The notes beneath the pieces are model-generated. The model was not told where the DNA came from. It searched no databases and was given only the letters and a program-made list of their open reading frames with translations. Of a DNA stretch of 64,000 bases, positions 22,979 through 34,087 are shown one piece after another (position 1 is the first letter of the stretch; the number at the start of each line of letters is the position of its first letter). This DNA is from Rheum nobile (taxonomy: Eukaryota; Streptophyta; Magnoliopsida; Caryophyllales; Polygonaceae): positions 2,170,001-2,234,000 of the forward strand of contig WOAB01000476.1 in NCBI GenBank assembly GCA_027886185.1, given 5' to 3'. A program made the translations under genes and the position numbers.

Positions 22979-25390
22979 TGTGATACCCCGTATTTTTGTA
23001 AGCTATTTCTGGAGTTTCGGGATTTTCCCCGAGTACCCGTTATGTACGTCGGATTTAATTCAGAAAGTTGGAGACATTCTGTAATGTGCTCTGTATCTGT
23101 AATATTTTTCTCAGTGAAATAATATACAGACGACGTGCTTTGGATTTTAATACTTGTTCGCGTACGATAATTTTATCCCGGGTTAATATCGTTTTCATCT
23201 AAGAGCTGAGGAGGCGGCAAAGCCAAGGGCGGCGCCCGCCGTGAAGTGGTGGCGCCCGCCGTCGCAATGCTCGAGCAGCAGGCTGGGTCTTCTCCTAGCT
23301 GGGGACGCCAGGCCTATTGCGGCGCTCGACGCATTTATGACGGCGCCCGCCGTCGTTGTTGTCCGGATGTCCTTGCCCGAAGGTCGCCGGCGTGGCTCTG
23401 GCAGCGACGGAGTAGCTCTTCGTAGGGCAATGATGGTGTTTCCTGGCATTTGGCTATAAAAGGAGGTGTTTGGGAGGGGTTTTGGAGCTCAATCCACAGC
23501 CCAAGCTCTCCCAAATTCTTGCCTCACCGGAGTTGTGCCTCGCCGGAATTCTGGAGCTTTCGCCGGTGTCATTTGGTGGTGTTTCCTGAGTGCCTTTGTG
23601 AAGCTTTTCGTAGCCTTGGAGGTTAGAAACCAAAGCAAGTCGAAGGAGGCCGAGTCGCTCGTGTTTTGGGTGAGTTTTCTCGCCGCTTCTGTCGTCTGAG
23701 TTCTTCACGGCGACCGTCGCGTTCTTCACGACGCCCGCCGTGATGAACTGCGGCGACCGCCGCCAGAGCCCAGAATGCCTCTTTGGCTTTTGGCTTTGGT
23801 GGTCGTCGTTGTGGCGTCGTTCCTTTCGTTTCCTTTCGTCGTTTTTAGATTCATACTGTGGTTATGTCGGATCTAACTTAGGGTTCCTTTTATGGGTCGA
23901 CTCGAAGGTCGTTGTGTTGTCGGAGCTATACCCGTGTCGAGCCCGGAATCCCGTCGCTGTCGTTAGGCTTGTTCCTATTCTGCGGATTAAGGCAAGTGGC
24001 CGTTCGCTCTTGCTCATCGTTTCCATATTTACATTGATTATCAGTTGTTTATCTGAGTAATTAATTTGGAACGATTATTACTATGTTCTTCTAGAAGTGA
24101 TTTATAAACTGTTTTGAAAATCATATAATAGGTTGTATATCTGTTAGAACAGCGCTATTATCTGTGATCGCCTTTTGGGCCTTTATATGGATTTATCCTG
24201 TAACTGTTATTGTGTTGTATCTGTATGGTTAGCACTGTTAGTTAGGAATGTACTCGGACTTCGTCCGGTCGTTTCTTTATAATTTGGTATCGGGGTGGCT
24301 CGTCTCCATCTGGTACTATTCTAAGATCATGATCGGTCTCTTTCACAAGTGTGTAGAGGCATGACACTTAGCTGGTGTCACAAACCTTCCGGTGTGCGTC
24401 ACTCTCGACGAAACGTATACTAAGATGTGTCGTCCCAATGGTGGGGTACACATGTAAAAGTCTAATAATGTGATGTGTGGTTTGTAATATAAATTAGATA
24501 AGTGCTACTCGATGCACATAATTAATAAACCTTCGGCGAGTAGTGCAGCTAAGTTATAGTGCATCTAGGAAAACTCGTCTCGACTTTGATCATAGTACGT
24601 TCTCTTTCCAATCTGGATTCGCTGTATGCGATGAGGTTGGTCGTGAACCGAAGCATCTCAGTCAACTTTTAAATCATTGTTGTATGATTCTGTAAACATT
24701 CCAGATTTGTCATATTTCCCTAAGACTCATTTCCGTTGGAGTCTTCTTTTCGAGTCGATTTCTGTGAAGATTCAGTCTTCCAGAATCTTCTCTTGTGCAT
24801 ACCTCTTGTTATTATTTCCGTAGAAGTATGAAGGTTGATTATCGTTATCGGTTATCATTCGAGAAACGATAAGGCTAACCTAATACAACTACATCGAACC
24901 TTCTGCTTTGTACCCTTGCTAGTCTATTCAAGTAGACTAACCCACGAACTTTGTTCTCTGCATGTGGGCTGGTGTCATCCGTTCGATTCGGCACATCAGA
25001 TAGAAAGTAGTTCAGAAGAACAGAAGGGCTATGGAGTCGACGGTGGTTTTCGAATGTTTTAGTTATTTTGTTAATCAGGTTGAGATCTTTTGGACAATGA
25101 CTTTGGTTGTAACATGTTTTTATAAGACTTCCGCTGTACCCTACTTTATAAGACTTCCGCTGTATTTGGTTTAAACTCTGTGTTAGCCTATTCGGGATTG
25201 GGTTGTAATCCCGTAACTCATGTTTCTTTGACAATGTTATGTTTTGGAATTGAATGCTTTGATCATTATGTATCATTTGTATTTCATAAACTGTATATAA
25301 ATGGTAAAGCCTTGGGTGATCTCGGTAAGGAACACTGGGGTCACTGGCGGTAATACATTTCCAAAAGGGTTAAGTTTTGGGGGTGTTACA
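22979..25390 (+). mobile_element. Solo Gypsy LTR with 5 bp target duplication
   Basis: A 2412 bp LTR starting TGTGATACCCCG and ending GGTGTTACA. It is flanked on both sides by AAAAT (22974-22978 and 25391-25395). It is related to LTRs A and B: same start, TATA box near 23454, same TCTAACTTAGGG block and similar 3' third. It is clearly diverged and has far fewer minisatellite units. No internal region is present, so it is the product of LTR-LTR recombination. Confidence 0.9.
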
Positions 25391-25839
25391 AAAATTTCCG
25401 ACACAGGATTAATTAAGAAAAAATCCTATAAATCATGCTTTCATGTTATTCTTTCATAATTAATCCCACCTTAATATTTTCTGAAATATACTGCTTGTTT
25501 TATAAAAGACTAATCTACTATATAACTACTAAACGCAAAGCCCGGCTGCGCCACATGGCACTCCAAGAACGCACCAATTTTTTTTTTCCACGTGGCACTA
25601 TATTATCAACATGCACACGTGGCACTCAATCCGTTTTTTTCGGTTTTATGTCTTTTTTTCTTTAATTCGAAGATCTTGCAGTATATGCAGTTTTCCTAAA
25701 CGTGGATATTTGTACGAATTTCCTAGCCAAAAGATTATGGTAGCCAGAAAATAAAACTACCTAAAATATGCTGATTTTGAATTGCATAATTATCTGTAAA
25801 ATCGTACAATTAATAATAACCTTCCACTCATAAACTAAA

Positions 25840-26572
25840 TGTTGTGCTCAAGCACATGCCAGGATCCAAATCAGTACAAGGTGAAGGGCGACGAGACTTT
25901 GTTTAGCAAGGTCCCGACAAAATGCTCAGAGTTGATATGTTTTGTGTTTCTTTTTGGAAAGACAAAGATATAACTCTTCTAGACGGTTCTAGACGAGTTT
26001 GGGATATAACTCTTCAAGTATGATCTTGAAGAGTTTGAGATAGGCAACTCACAATCCTCGGATACAACTCACCAAGAAATATGAGAAGATATTGATTGAC
26101 CATGGATGTAACGCACCAAGATCAAACAACCTTCTTTGGATACGACGCACCAAAGGGCGTCTTGGATATGACACACCAAAACAAGAACTTAAGCATTCTA
26201 GGATATGGCACACCAAGAAGCCATCATTCACGTGAAGCTTGGAATTCAAACAAATCTGTTTTCTCTCAATTCAAGCTTACCTTACAAATGATGGGAAACA
26301 TGCCTTAAATAGGCTACAAAAGTGAATTAAAGAAAATGCTAGAAAATGCTAATATTCTAGCACTAACTCTACCCACTAACTAATCCACTAACTTAGCTAA
26401 TTTAATTAATAAATAAAATACTATTAATCTAGTACTACTTTACCCACTAACTTAGCTAATTTAATTGATTTCTAAATTAAATAAATAACTAGAAACACTT
26501 AAAGCAACTTCAACTTCAGCCTTATCGTCTTATGCACGAACCGAGCCATTCATGGGATCCATATTCACATCA
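25840..26572 (-). repeat. 3' LTR of the small LTR element
   Basis: 733 bp; on the minus strand TGATGTGAA...ACAACA. The polypurine tract next to it (26573 onward) marks it as the 3' LTR. Confidence 0.9.
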
Positions 26573-26944
26573 TCCTCTCCTCCTTTGAGAGGATTCGACC
26601 TCGAATCTTCATTGTTTTGTGCAAGGAAAGGCTTCGAAGTTCCTTCTTCAGCTCGGCCATCAGTTTCCAGAAAACAGGTCTGTCTTCAACGGGATCGTTC
26701 TCTCTCCTCCGGAATTGGAATTGAGTGATTCCAAAGCCCAGAGTTAGATCATGAAGTCTAGTTTATTCTCTCAAAATTTGAGAATTTTCTGGGTGGGGAA
26801 TAAAAAGATATGCTTGTTTTACTGAGATGATGTTGAAAGATCCGGGATGGAAATCTTGGCTGGCCTTCTCTTGTTTCAATGACTTGGCTCTTGCTTCGAC
26901 GCACCGACGAGGGTCCCTTCGCCTTGAATGGCTCTGATACCAAA

Positions 26945-27677
26945 TGTTGTGCTCAAGCACATGCCAGGATCCAAATCAGTACAAGGTGAAGGGCGACGAG
27001 ACTTTGTTTAGCAAGGTCCCGACAAAATGCTCAGAGTTGATATGTTTTGTGTTTCTTTTTGGAAAGAGAAAGATATAACTCTTCTAGACGGTTCTAGACG
27101 AGTTTGGGATATAACTCTTCAAGTATGATCTTGAAGAGTTTGAGATAGGCAACTCACAATCCTCGGATACAACTCACCAAGAAATATGAGAAGATATTGA
27201 TTGACCATGGATGTAACGCACCAAGATCAAACAACCTTCTTTGGATATGACGCACCAAAGGGCGTCTTGGATATGACACACCAAAACAAGAACTTAAGCA
27301 TTCTAGGATATGACACACCAAGAAGCCATCATTCACGTGAAGCTTGGAATTCAAACAAATCTATTTTCTCTCAATTCAAGCTTACCTTACAAATGATGAG
27401 AAACATGCCTTAAATAGGCTACAAAAGTGAATTAAAGAAAATACTAGAAAATGCTAATATTCTAGCACTAACTCTACCCACTAACTAATCCACTAACTTA
27501 GCTAATTTAATTAATAAAGAAAATGCTATTAATCTAGCACTACTTTACCCACTAACTTAGCTAATTTAATTGATTTCTAAATTAAATAAATAACTAGAAA
27601 CACTTAAAGCAACTTCAACTTCAGCCTTCTCGTCTTATGCACGAACCGAGCCATTCATGGGATCCATATTCACATCA
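26945..27677 (-). repeat. 5' LTR of the small LTR element
   Basis: 733 bp, near-identical to 25840-26572. The adjacent primer-binding site (about 26930-26942, minus strand) marks it as the 5' LTR. Confidence 0.9.
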
Positions 27678-27682
27678 CTAAA

Positions 27683-28900
27683 CATGCTAAACATATACTA
27701 TACAAAATGTAATAACATTTTTTTTGTCTTTTAACCCAAAAACTGCTGCATAATATAAAGCTGATGCAATTAACCAAATCAGAGCTTCAAAATAAATGGC
27801 TCAAACGACAATAATTAATGAACCTGCTGCAAAAAAATAGCCTAATACACAATTTTTTAACCCAAGAACATTGTGTAAATCATAACCTGCTTGATTGAAC
27901 CAAAGAAATGTTGAACCAGAAATGAACTTTGCCCAAAAAAAATAACCTGCAACAATTTGCTAACCAAATTAACGGCATTGCAAAATGCCTCGGGATAATA
28001 GCAAATCTGCAACTCTTTCCTCAAAACACATATTCTGCAAATCTGAACATGTCCATAAACAGCATGCATATTTTTTTTTAAAGATTCTGATTGCAAGATC
28101 TGCACAATAAAGCCAAAAATATTATAGGATCATTCACAACCGATGTTGAACCTGCAATATCTCTACAACAAAATCAAAATGTCAGTTGCAATATCTGCAC
28201 AATATTGTAATATCTCCACAATAAAATCAATATTATAAAGGCATTTGCAATATGTACAGGATATTGCAATATGTACACAATAAAATCAATAATGTATACT
28301 GGCAGCAGTCAAACGATATTTCCAAAATTTAAAAACCGAATATTCGTATCCTTTCAACACGATATTGGACCATAAATTGAAAGCGTTTTGAGGCTATAAA
28401 ACTACAGCCCCTCCCACAATTTCAGTTGTTCATTATACCAAAACTCATATTACAAGATCGGTTGTTCATCAGTCTGCATGTACGTGTAAAACTACATCCC
28501 CTTCAGTTGTTCATTAGTTTCTATATTGATTATGATTTGTATTACTATAGATTTTTTGTTTGTGCATAAATCTGCAGTGCAATTGAATTTTCTATACTTG
28601 AATTTTCAGTCTCTCGGTTATTTTCAGTACAAACAACTACAGCCTCTCAGTTACACATTTACCAGGTAATACCATCCAGAAATTATTAAAGCAGAATACT
28701 GATTCTACAACCTTTCATCCTTTCAGTATATTTATACAATTTGTCCTCACCCAGAAATTATGTATGATGTTATTCACTTTACAAAAAATTTCGTCATTCA
28801 CCCATAAATTATATTTGCTGATTTTCATTCTACATGCTGATATTTTGTTCGACTTTACAATTTAATTTTCAGTCTTTCCCGAGAAGGCATGACTACTTGA
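27683..28900 (+). other. Helitron 1 non-coding 5' region
   Basis: AT-rich with several short repeated CTGCAA/CTGCAC motifs. No gene was seen. It contains the TATA-type promoter core at 28392-28401. Confidence 0.5.
28392..28401 (+). promoter_or_regulatory. TATA-type promoter core of Helitron 1 (GGCTATAAAA)
   Basis: GGCTATAAAA is identical to the core upstream of the RPA gene in Helitron 2 (near 38833). It stands about 510 bp before the first leader hairpin, versus about 455 bp in Helitron 2. The RPA gene it would have driven is missing here. Confidence 0.5.
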
Positions 28901-28904
28901 AAGT

Positions 28905-28990
28905 TTTGTGCAGAATATGCTCGGAGAGTTTTTAGTTTAGTCCTTTTTTTCAATTAAACTAATAACATCCCCGAGGATTCTCTGCACAAA
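28905..28990 (+). repeat. Leader hairpin C (Helitron 1)
   Basis: Imperfect inverted repeat of about 86 bp. The left arm carries GTGCAGAATATGCTC, the right arm ends CTCTGCACAAA, and the loop region contains TTAGTCCTTTT. It is preceded by GAGAAGGCATG, as in hairpin A of Helitron 2. It is the most degraded of the four copies. Confidence 0.65.
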
Positions 28991-29070
28991 CTAATACCTT
29001 CTCAGAGAAATGACTGTTTATGCAAATGTTTAGGAACTAAAATTATGCTAAAAGAGTAGGCTAAAAGTAT

Positions 29071-29147
29071 GTGCAGAATATGCTCTGAGAGGCTTTTAGA
29101 TTAGTCCTTTTGCCGATGAAACTAATATCCCTGAGCATATTCTGCAC
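29071..29147 (+). repeat. Leader hairpin D (Helitron 1)
   Basis: Inverted repeat of about 77 bp. GTGCAGAATATGCTC on the left pairs with GAGCATATTCTGCAC on the right as a perfect 15 bp outer stem, followed by a weaker inner stem. The TTAGTCCTTTTGCC loop block is shared with hairpins A and C. Confidence 0.8.
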
Positions 29148-31220
29148 ACGTGTCTGGCACGGGAGTTTTGTGTGTGGATTTGCATATAGGTAAGGGTTAT
29201 CATAGCACAAAAAAAACTGAGAAGCTGTGCGGAAGGACACTGGAGGCTTTGATGAGAAGAAGTTTTTACGTGTGAGACAAAAACTGCGGCACGACCTCGA
29301 AATTAAAAGGTTATATTTTGGTTTATGTTGTTTGATTTGTAATGGTTTGTTTTGTTTATTTACAATCAAATATACATGTCTTCACTTATATGATTTAGGA
29401 TTACTCTATGTTTTTCATACAACTAAACTACTAACTACTCTATGCAAAACATCATCACAGTTTAAAAATACCTAAAGATGAAGATAGTAGGTGTACATGT
29501 AGTTCTTTCATTTTTATGCAATACCAATAATTGGTTTTGTTAATTATGAGTTCAACTCGAGCTCACACATGCAATTCCTATACCAAAATAAACATGTAAT
29601 GGGTCAATAAGCCGATTATTTATTTATTTTGTTTTAAAAAATAAACACATAAAAAATTATTTAGTCGGTTGTAGTAAATTATATATATAGCAGAGTGGGT
29701 CAATTTTTTTTGCCAGACTTTACATATATGTAACTTTAAATTTGGGCCTAAAGCCCAAAATAACCCCATTAAAATTTAGCAGCGTAATTTCAAGTATTAA
29801 GTATTAAATGGGCCAATAAATCAATTTAAAAGTGTATACTACATATCTTTGAATATTTGTCGGATATATAGGTTTGGGTCATAAATAAAATTGTGTCAAA
29901 ATTTTAATTAGGCATAAAAGCCCATTACATTTTATGAAGCAGTGTTAATTTTAATCGGTTGTAATAAATTTTAAATATACATAGATCTGAAATAATTATA
30001 AGCCCATTATATTTTTTCAGAAACCAATTTGAAGCCCATTAAACAAATTTATGTTTGCCTGATATTGTTATTCCTGGTGTATGAGCCCAATTAATACTAT
30101 TAAACAGGTAATGGGCCAATAAGCCCATTACTTACTTTTTTTGGGTCAAAAAATAATTAGTTTTTTTTAAACAACAAATATCTAAATCAGATTTTAGTCT
30201 GTTGTACTACTTTTTAATTGGGCCAATAATCCCATTAAGTTTATAACACTTATTTAAAATGTAATATGTTATATTCAAATTTAATGGGCCTAGAAGCCCA
30301 TAATATCCTACCAACTTCAATAAATATCTATACTTTTCTAAAGGCTTCTTATCTGTAGTAGATTTTTTTCTAAAATCAATTTTTTTAATCCGTATATGAT
30401 TGAATCAATTCATTAGTTTAATAAAAAAAATCATGGCTCAGACTAAATGCAAAAACATTTATACAAAAAAACACATAGGTTGTTATGTGAAAAAAAATAG
30501 TATATTGTATGGGCCAGTAAAAAGAAATCAAGACCAAATGAAATTAAAATCCCACATGAAAATTGATTGTAATACACTAGAAAATCAAGACCTAATGAAA
30601 TTAAAACAATGAACATAAGGCAGTCATTTTTTTTTTAAAACACCAGAATCAAAAAGATGTAAGTAAATAGATATACAGACAGATATCTTACATTTTTTTT
30701 CCTTGATGATAGATCGACAGAACATCATTGTTGAAGTTGAAATCCTCACAAATCCAAAGATGTCCTCATATACAATGAAAATTTAAATGTTGTCAGAGAG
30801 TAAATAAGCAGCAAAAAAATGAGTTTCCATTTAAAATCGACCCACTCTGCTATATGTTTTACTCATTTTTTATAGAACACAAGTCAGTTGAGCATTTCAA
30901 AAGAAATCGGTAGCCATAGATGGAGATATATACAGATATATAGAGATCTTACATTTAAGCCTCCAGATATGCTCATCTTAGGGTTGGCGTCCTTTGCATG
31001 GTACAAGAATCTATTACATACCTCATAAAATTAGGGTTTGTATCATATTTCATATCTATAAACTAATTAACATTTGAAAAAGATAAAATAAAGACAGAGA
31101 GATAGTGAGAGGAACTTACGATCGAAAAAATATAGATCTTCTAGCGGTGGTGGAATCTCTATCGCTTAAACGTCCTAGACGAATGGCGAAAAGGCGAAGG
31201 CAATGGCGATAATCCTTTTT
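29148..31220 (+). other. Helitron 1 AT-rich interior
   Basis: No supported gene. About a dozen TGGGCC/TGGGCT-type motifs or complements crowd 29744-30310, often facing each other as in GGGCCAATAAGCCC. Confidence 0.5.
29744..30310. promoter_or_regulatory. Cluster of TGGGCY (site II-like) motifs
   Basis: About twelve GGGCC/T or AGCCCA motifs in under 600 bp. TGGGCY 'site II' elements are known TCP-factor sites in plant promoters of replication and ribosomal genes. Whether this cluster has that role is inference; similar clusters occur in Helitron 2. Confidence 0.35.
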
Positions 31221-31225
31221 CCATT

Positions 31226-31775
31226 TTAGATCTTTAAACTGATCTCTTCAAGGTAATTTCTTTTGGATCTGAACTTTGTGAAAGCAGAGGAAGACAAACG
31301 GCAAAGGAGAGTGATGGTTGGCCGAGATTTACAGGCTCGGAAGAGACAATCGGCTAATGTTTCGTCAACGAAGGTTGAAAATTGATATATGCGAAGGTTT
31401 AAGAATGCGGAGGTTGAAGATTCACAAAGAAGGACACCGACCGAGACAACACAAACAAATTTCGACCTAGATTTTGGTGAAGGTTGAAGAAGGTGAAGTA
31501 ATTTCAGATGGCGAATGATGTTTTTCTTACAGAAATTGCCATGGATCTGCAAGAGGTGAAGAATACGAAGGATGACAGAGAAAGAGTGTGTGAGAGCGTG
31601 GGAGGAGACGAGAGAGGAGATGAAAACGGCAATGGTTGAGAATAGGGTTCCCGCGTTACAGAAATCGCCATGGATCTGCAAGAGGTGAAGACTGCGAAGG
31701 ATGATAGAGAAAGAGAGCGTGAGAGCGTGAGAGGAGACGAAAACGGCAATGGCTCAGAATAGGGTTTCCGCGTTA
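31226..31775 (-). other. Divergent minus-strand leader with duplicated first exon-like block
   Basis: On the minus strand two copies of a CT-rich leader followed by CAGATCCATGGC occur 129 bp apart (ATG at 31671 and 31542). Helitron 2 has a matching CATGGCGATTTCT at 50520 at the equivalent place upstream of the small-exon gene. A telobox-like AGGGTTT motif lies near 31758. It looks like the 5' end of a minus-strand transcript; no protein domain is recognisable. Confidence 0.35.
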
Positions 31776-32853
31776 GGGTATAGAAGCATCTGGAGCTTGA
31801 TGCTTCGGATTGGGCTTAGCCCATGAACCAGACGAGCCCAAAACCAGCCCAATTTACTTAAGTGGCAGCCGATCAACTAGGCCTATAATAGGCCCATAAA
31901 ACAATTCAAATTATCTGCTACTATTACGGCACATCCATATATAATATTGGCCCATAAGTTCATTTAATATTTAAATTTATATTTTAAAAATATTGAAATT
32001 AATATTTAGTATTTACATATATTTTTCCTAATTTTTCATAAATATATTAAGTATTTACATATGTATATATATTTTTATTATATTAAAAAATGATTAGTAT
32101 GTACATTTAATTATTTCATTTCGAATTTCGAATATATATGTGATGATTCCAGTGATTGAGTTATGAAAGAAATTACGTCGATTGTAATCGATTTATTATG
32201 TATACATATTTTTCAGTGATTGTGTTATTGACGAAATTAAGTCTGTTGTATAAGCCGATTAACGTTTAGGAGGCTAATTATTATTTTACACATTTAATGG
32301 GCAATAGTGAATTATTTAATTCATTTTTGTTTATCAATATAAATATATTTAAAAATTAGTCATTTATATTAAATTTTATTATACATATTGGGCCCGAAAT
32401 ACATTTTTAAAAATTTGCATTTGGGTCTATTAGCCCATTACAGTTTATAAGGCTTATTAATCATGTAATGGCCCAATAAGCTCAATAATTAATTAATTTT
32501 AGTAAATATATATATATTTACACTAAAACATATAGTCCGTTGTGACAGAAGATGAAGAATCAATTCAAAGTTGGGCCTATTATCCTATTAAACCAATTCA
32601 AAGTTACATTAAATATTTACGGCCTACACAAATATAATTTGGCCCCATAAGTCCATTTAGTAGTTATAAATTTATATTATGTTTTGATAATAGTAAAATA
32701 AATAAATAATTTGTAAATTGTTTTTTTTTTATTACTTATATTAAGTAGTTCCATACGTTTATTTATTTTTGTAATATTAGGAGAAAAATAGTAGTATGTA
32801 AATTTATTTATTTTACTTTGAATATATTTAAGATTTTGCAGAGTGATTTTGTT
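31776..32853 (+). other. Helitron 1 intergenic region upstream of the small-exon cluster
   Basis: AT-rich, with further GGGCC/GCCCA motifs. No coding sequence was seen. It probably contains the promoter of the small-exon gene. Confidence 0.4.
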
Positions 32854-33872
32854 ATGGACGGATTAACTCGACATAACAGAGCGTTGAGATTGGCTGTTAT
32901 TAGAGATAAACGACAACGGACAAATTCAAATCGATCAGGTCAATAAATTGCATTCAATTCTTTCACATTTTTTTTCCAATAAATTGAAATATGAACTTTA
33001 ATATAAATAGTAATTATGCAGGATCTATTCGTGGAGTTAGTCCCAATTCTTTCGTTAGTGATCGTATCCCCCTGTCCGACATTTTAAATGGTTAGTAATT
33101 GTTATTCTATAAAGTCTCTATTTAATTCGATTTGACCATCTATATTGTAATTAGTGTTTCATGTTAGATAATATAATATATCTTTAATTTCATGATTCTA
33201 CAAAAATATTTAAAATAAATTTAACTATGTTTATAACTATGAAAATATATAATTGTTGTTTTGTAATTTTTGCTTATACTTAAAATTTGTAACACATATC
33301 CATGTATTTATGCAGTAAACCAGAATATTACACCGTCGGCTTTGCATTTACCTCAAAGTGATCAAAACGTTCATAATTCACTTTTACCTATAAGTGTTCC
33401 AGACGGAGAAAACTACGTTGTAATTTTTTGGTCTTACTATTTGTTTTATTAAGTATCAAAATTTATGTTGTGTTACAATCAATAATAAGTATATTATGAT
33501 ATAACTATTTATTTGTAGTTCAATTGCACAATGTCATGTTTACAGAACAAAATCATTTGCACAATGTCGAACAAGGTATGGTATTCTTAAAAGTGGTATG
33601 AAATAAGTGATTTATGTATTTATAATATTAGAAATTTATTTTCATGCACAAATTAGCTCGACAAAGGAGGAAATTGAGAATGAATGTGATAACGCATAAG
33701 TGGGATGAAACACCGCTAATCGAATCATGTTAGAACAAAATATATCATATTTAATTAAAATTTAAAATAAATGTAGATTTTGCTTAACCAAAATTTTATA
33801 CAGGCAATATACTTGGAAATATTAGCAACTCTATATTTACCTAAGCTATACCATTATCCATTATAGTTTATG
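32854..33872 (+). pseudogene. Decayed small-exon cluster (relative of the Helitron 2 gene)
   Basis: Exon 1 (32854-32938, 85 nt) and exon 2 (33022-33090, 69 nt) match exons 1 and 2 of the Helitron 2 gene in length and sequence, with intact GT donors. Exon 3 (from about 33315) has lost its donor (ACG followed by TT instead of GT). A segment ending GTCGAACAAG near 33577 and an Arg-rich exon near 33657-33728 correspond to later exons; the latter also has an altered last base. A final exon-like block (about 33804-33872) has an in-frame TAA. About 190 bp further on the sequence reaches the Helitron 3' end, so any helicase part is deleted. Confidence 0.65.
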
Positions 33873-33942
33873 GTTAGTCATTAATGAAATTTATTATCTA
33901 ATATACTTTTATACATGCATGGTCTTAAGTTCGAGGCTATTA

Positions 33943-33985
33943 ATATTCGATTAGTCATTTTTTATTTAAATAACTAATCGAATAT
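33943..33985 (+). repeat. Subterminal 13 bp palindrome of Helitron 1
   Basis: ATATTCGATTAGT (33943-33955) and its exact reverse complement (33973-33985) lie about 100 bp before the Helitron 3' end. Confidence 0.7.
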
Positions 33986-34059
33986 ATATTGAAACATCGA
34001 CTCGATCATCGATAATTAAAATATACTATTTTTTAAAATGTAAAAAACAATAAACAAAT

Positions 34060-34087
34060 CCCGTGCAAGGCACGGGTATTAAACTAG
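34060..34087 (+). terminator. Helitron 1 3' terminal hairpin and CTAG end
   Basis: CCCGTGC-AAG-GCACGGG (34060-34076), then TATTAAA and CTAG (34084-34087), followed by T. This is the canonical Helitron 3' end, which acts as the transposition (rolling-circle) terminator rather than a transcription terminator. Confidence 0.85.

Larger units (their letters stand above)
25840..27677 (-). mobile_element. Small non-autonomous LTR retrotransposon
   Basis: Two 733 bp LTRs (25840-26572 and 26945-27677) flank only 372 bp of interior. On the minus strand the LTR ends GAGCACAACA. It is followed after 2 bp by the primer site TGGTATCAGAGCC, and the interior ends in a purine-rich tract (AAAGGAGGAGAGGA) right before the other LTR. 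CTAAA flanks both ends (25835-25839 and 27678-27682). By eye the LTRs differ at about ten positions. The interior has no gag or pol domain; a stretch next to the polypurine tract resembles the pol 3' end seen in some LTR elements, so it may be a deletion derivative. Confidence 0.9.
25514..34087 (+). mobile_element. Helitron 1, non-autonomous, hosts a nested LTR element
   Basis: It starts TCTACTATATAA at 25514 after an A and ends CTAG at 34084-34087 before a T. This is the Helitron rule (5' TC, 3' CTRR, inserted between A and T) with no target duplication. A 7 bp GC-rich hairpin (CCCGTGC/GCACGGG) lies 7 bp before the CTAG. The first 12 bases are shared with Helitron 2 at 37970. It retains a TATA box, two leader hairpins, a divergent minus-strand leader and the small-exon cluster, all with counterparts in Helitron 2, but has no RPA gene and no helicase. 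After removing the nested LTR element the length is about 6.7 kb. Confidence 0.85.

Noticed and set aside
24875..25276. 133-residue minus-strand ORF in the solo LTR
   Set aside because: It lies inside the LTR, has no domain, and is antisense to the LTR.
29227..29475. Possible remnant of the first RPA exon in Helitron 1 after hairpin D
   Set aside because: A short KD-TG-...-RVR similarity can be forced, but it is too weak to separate from chance.
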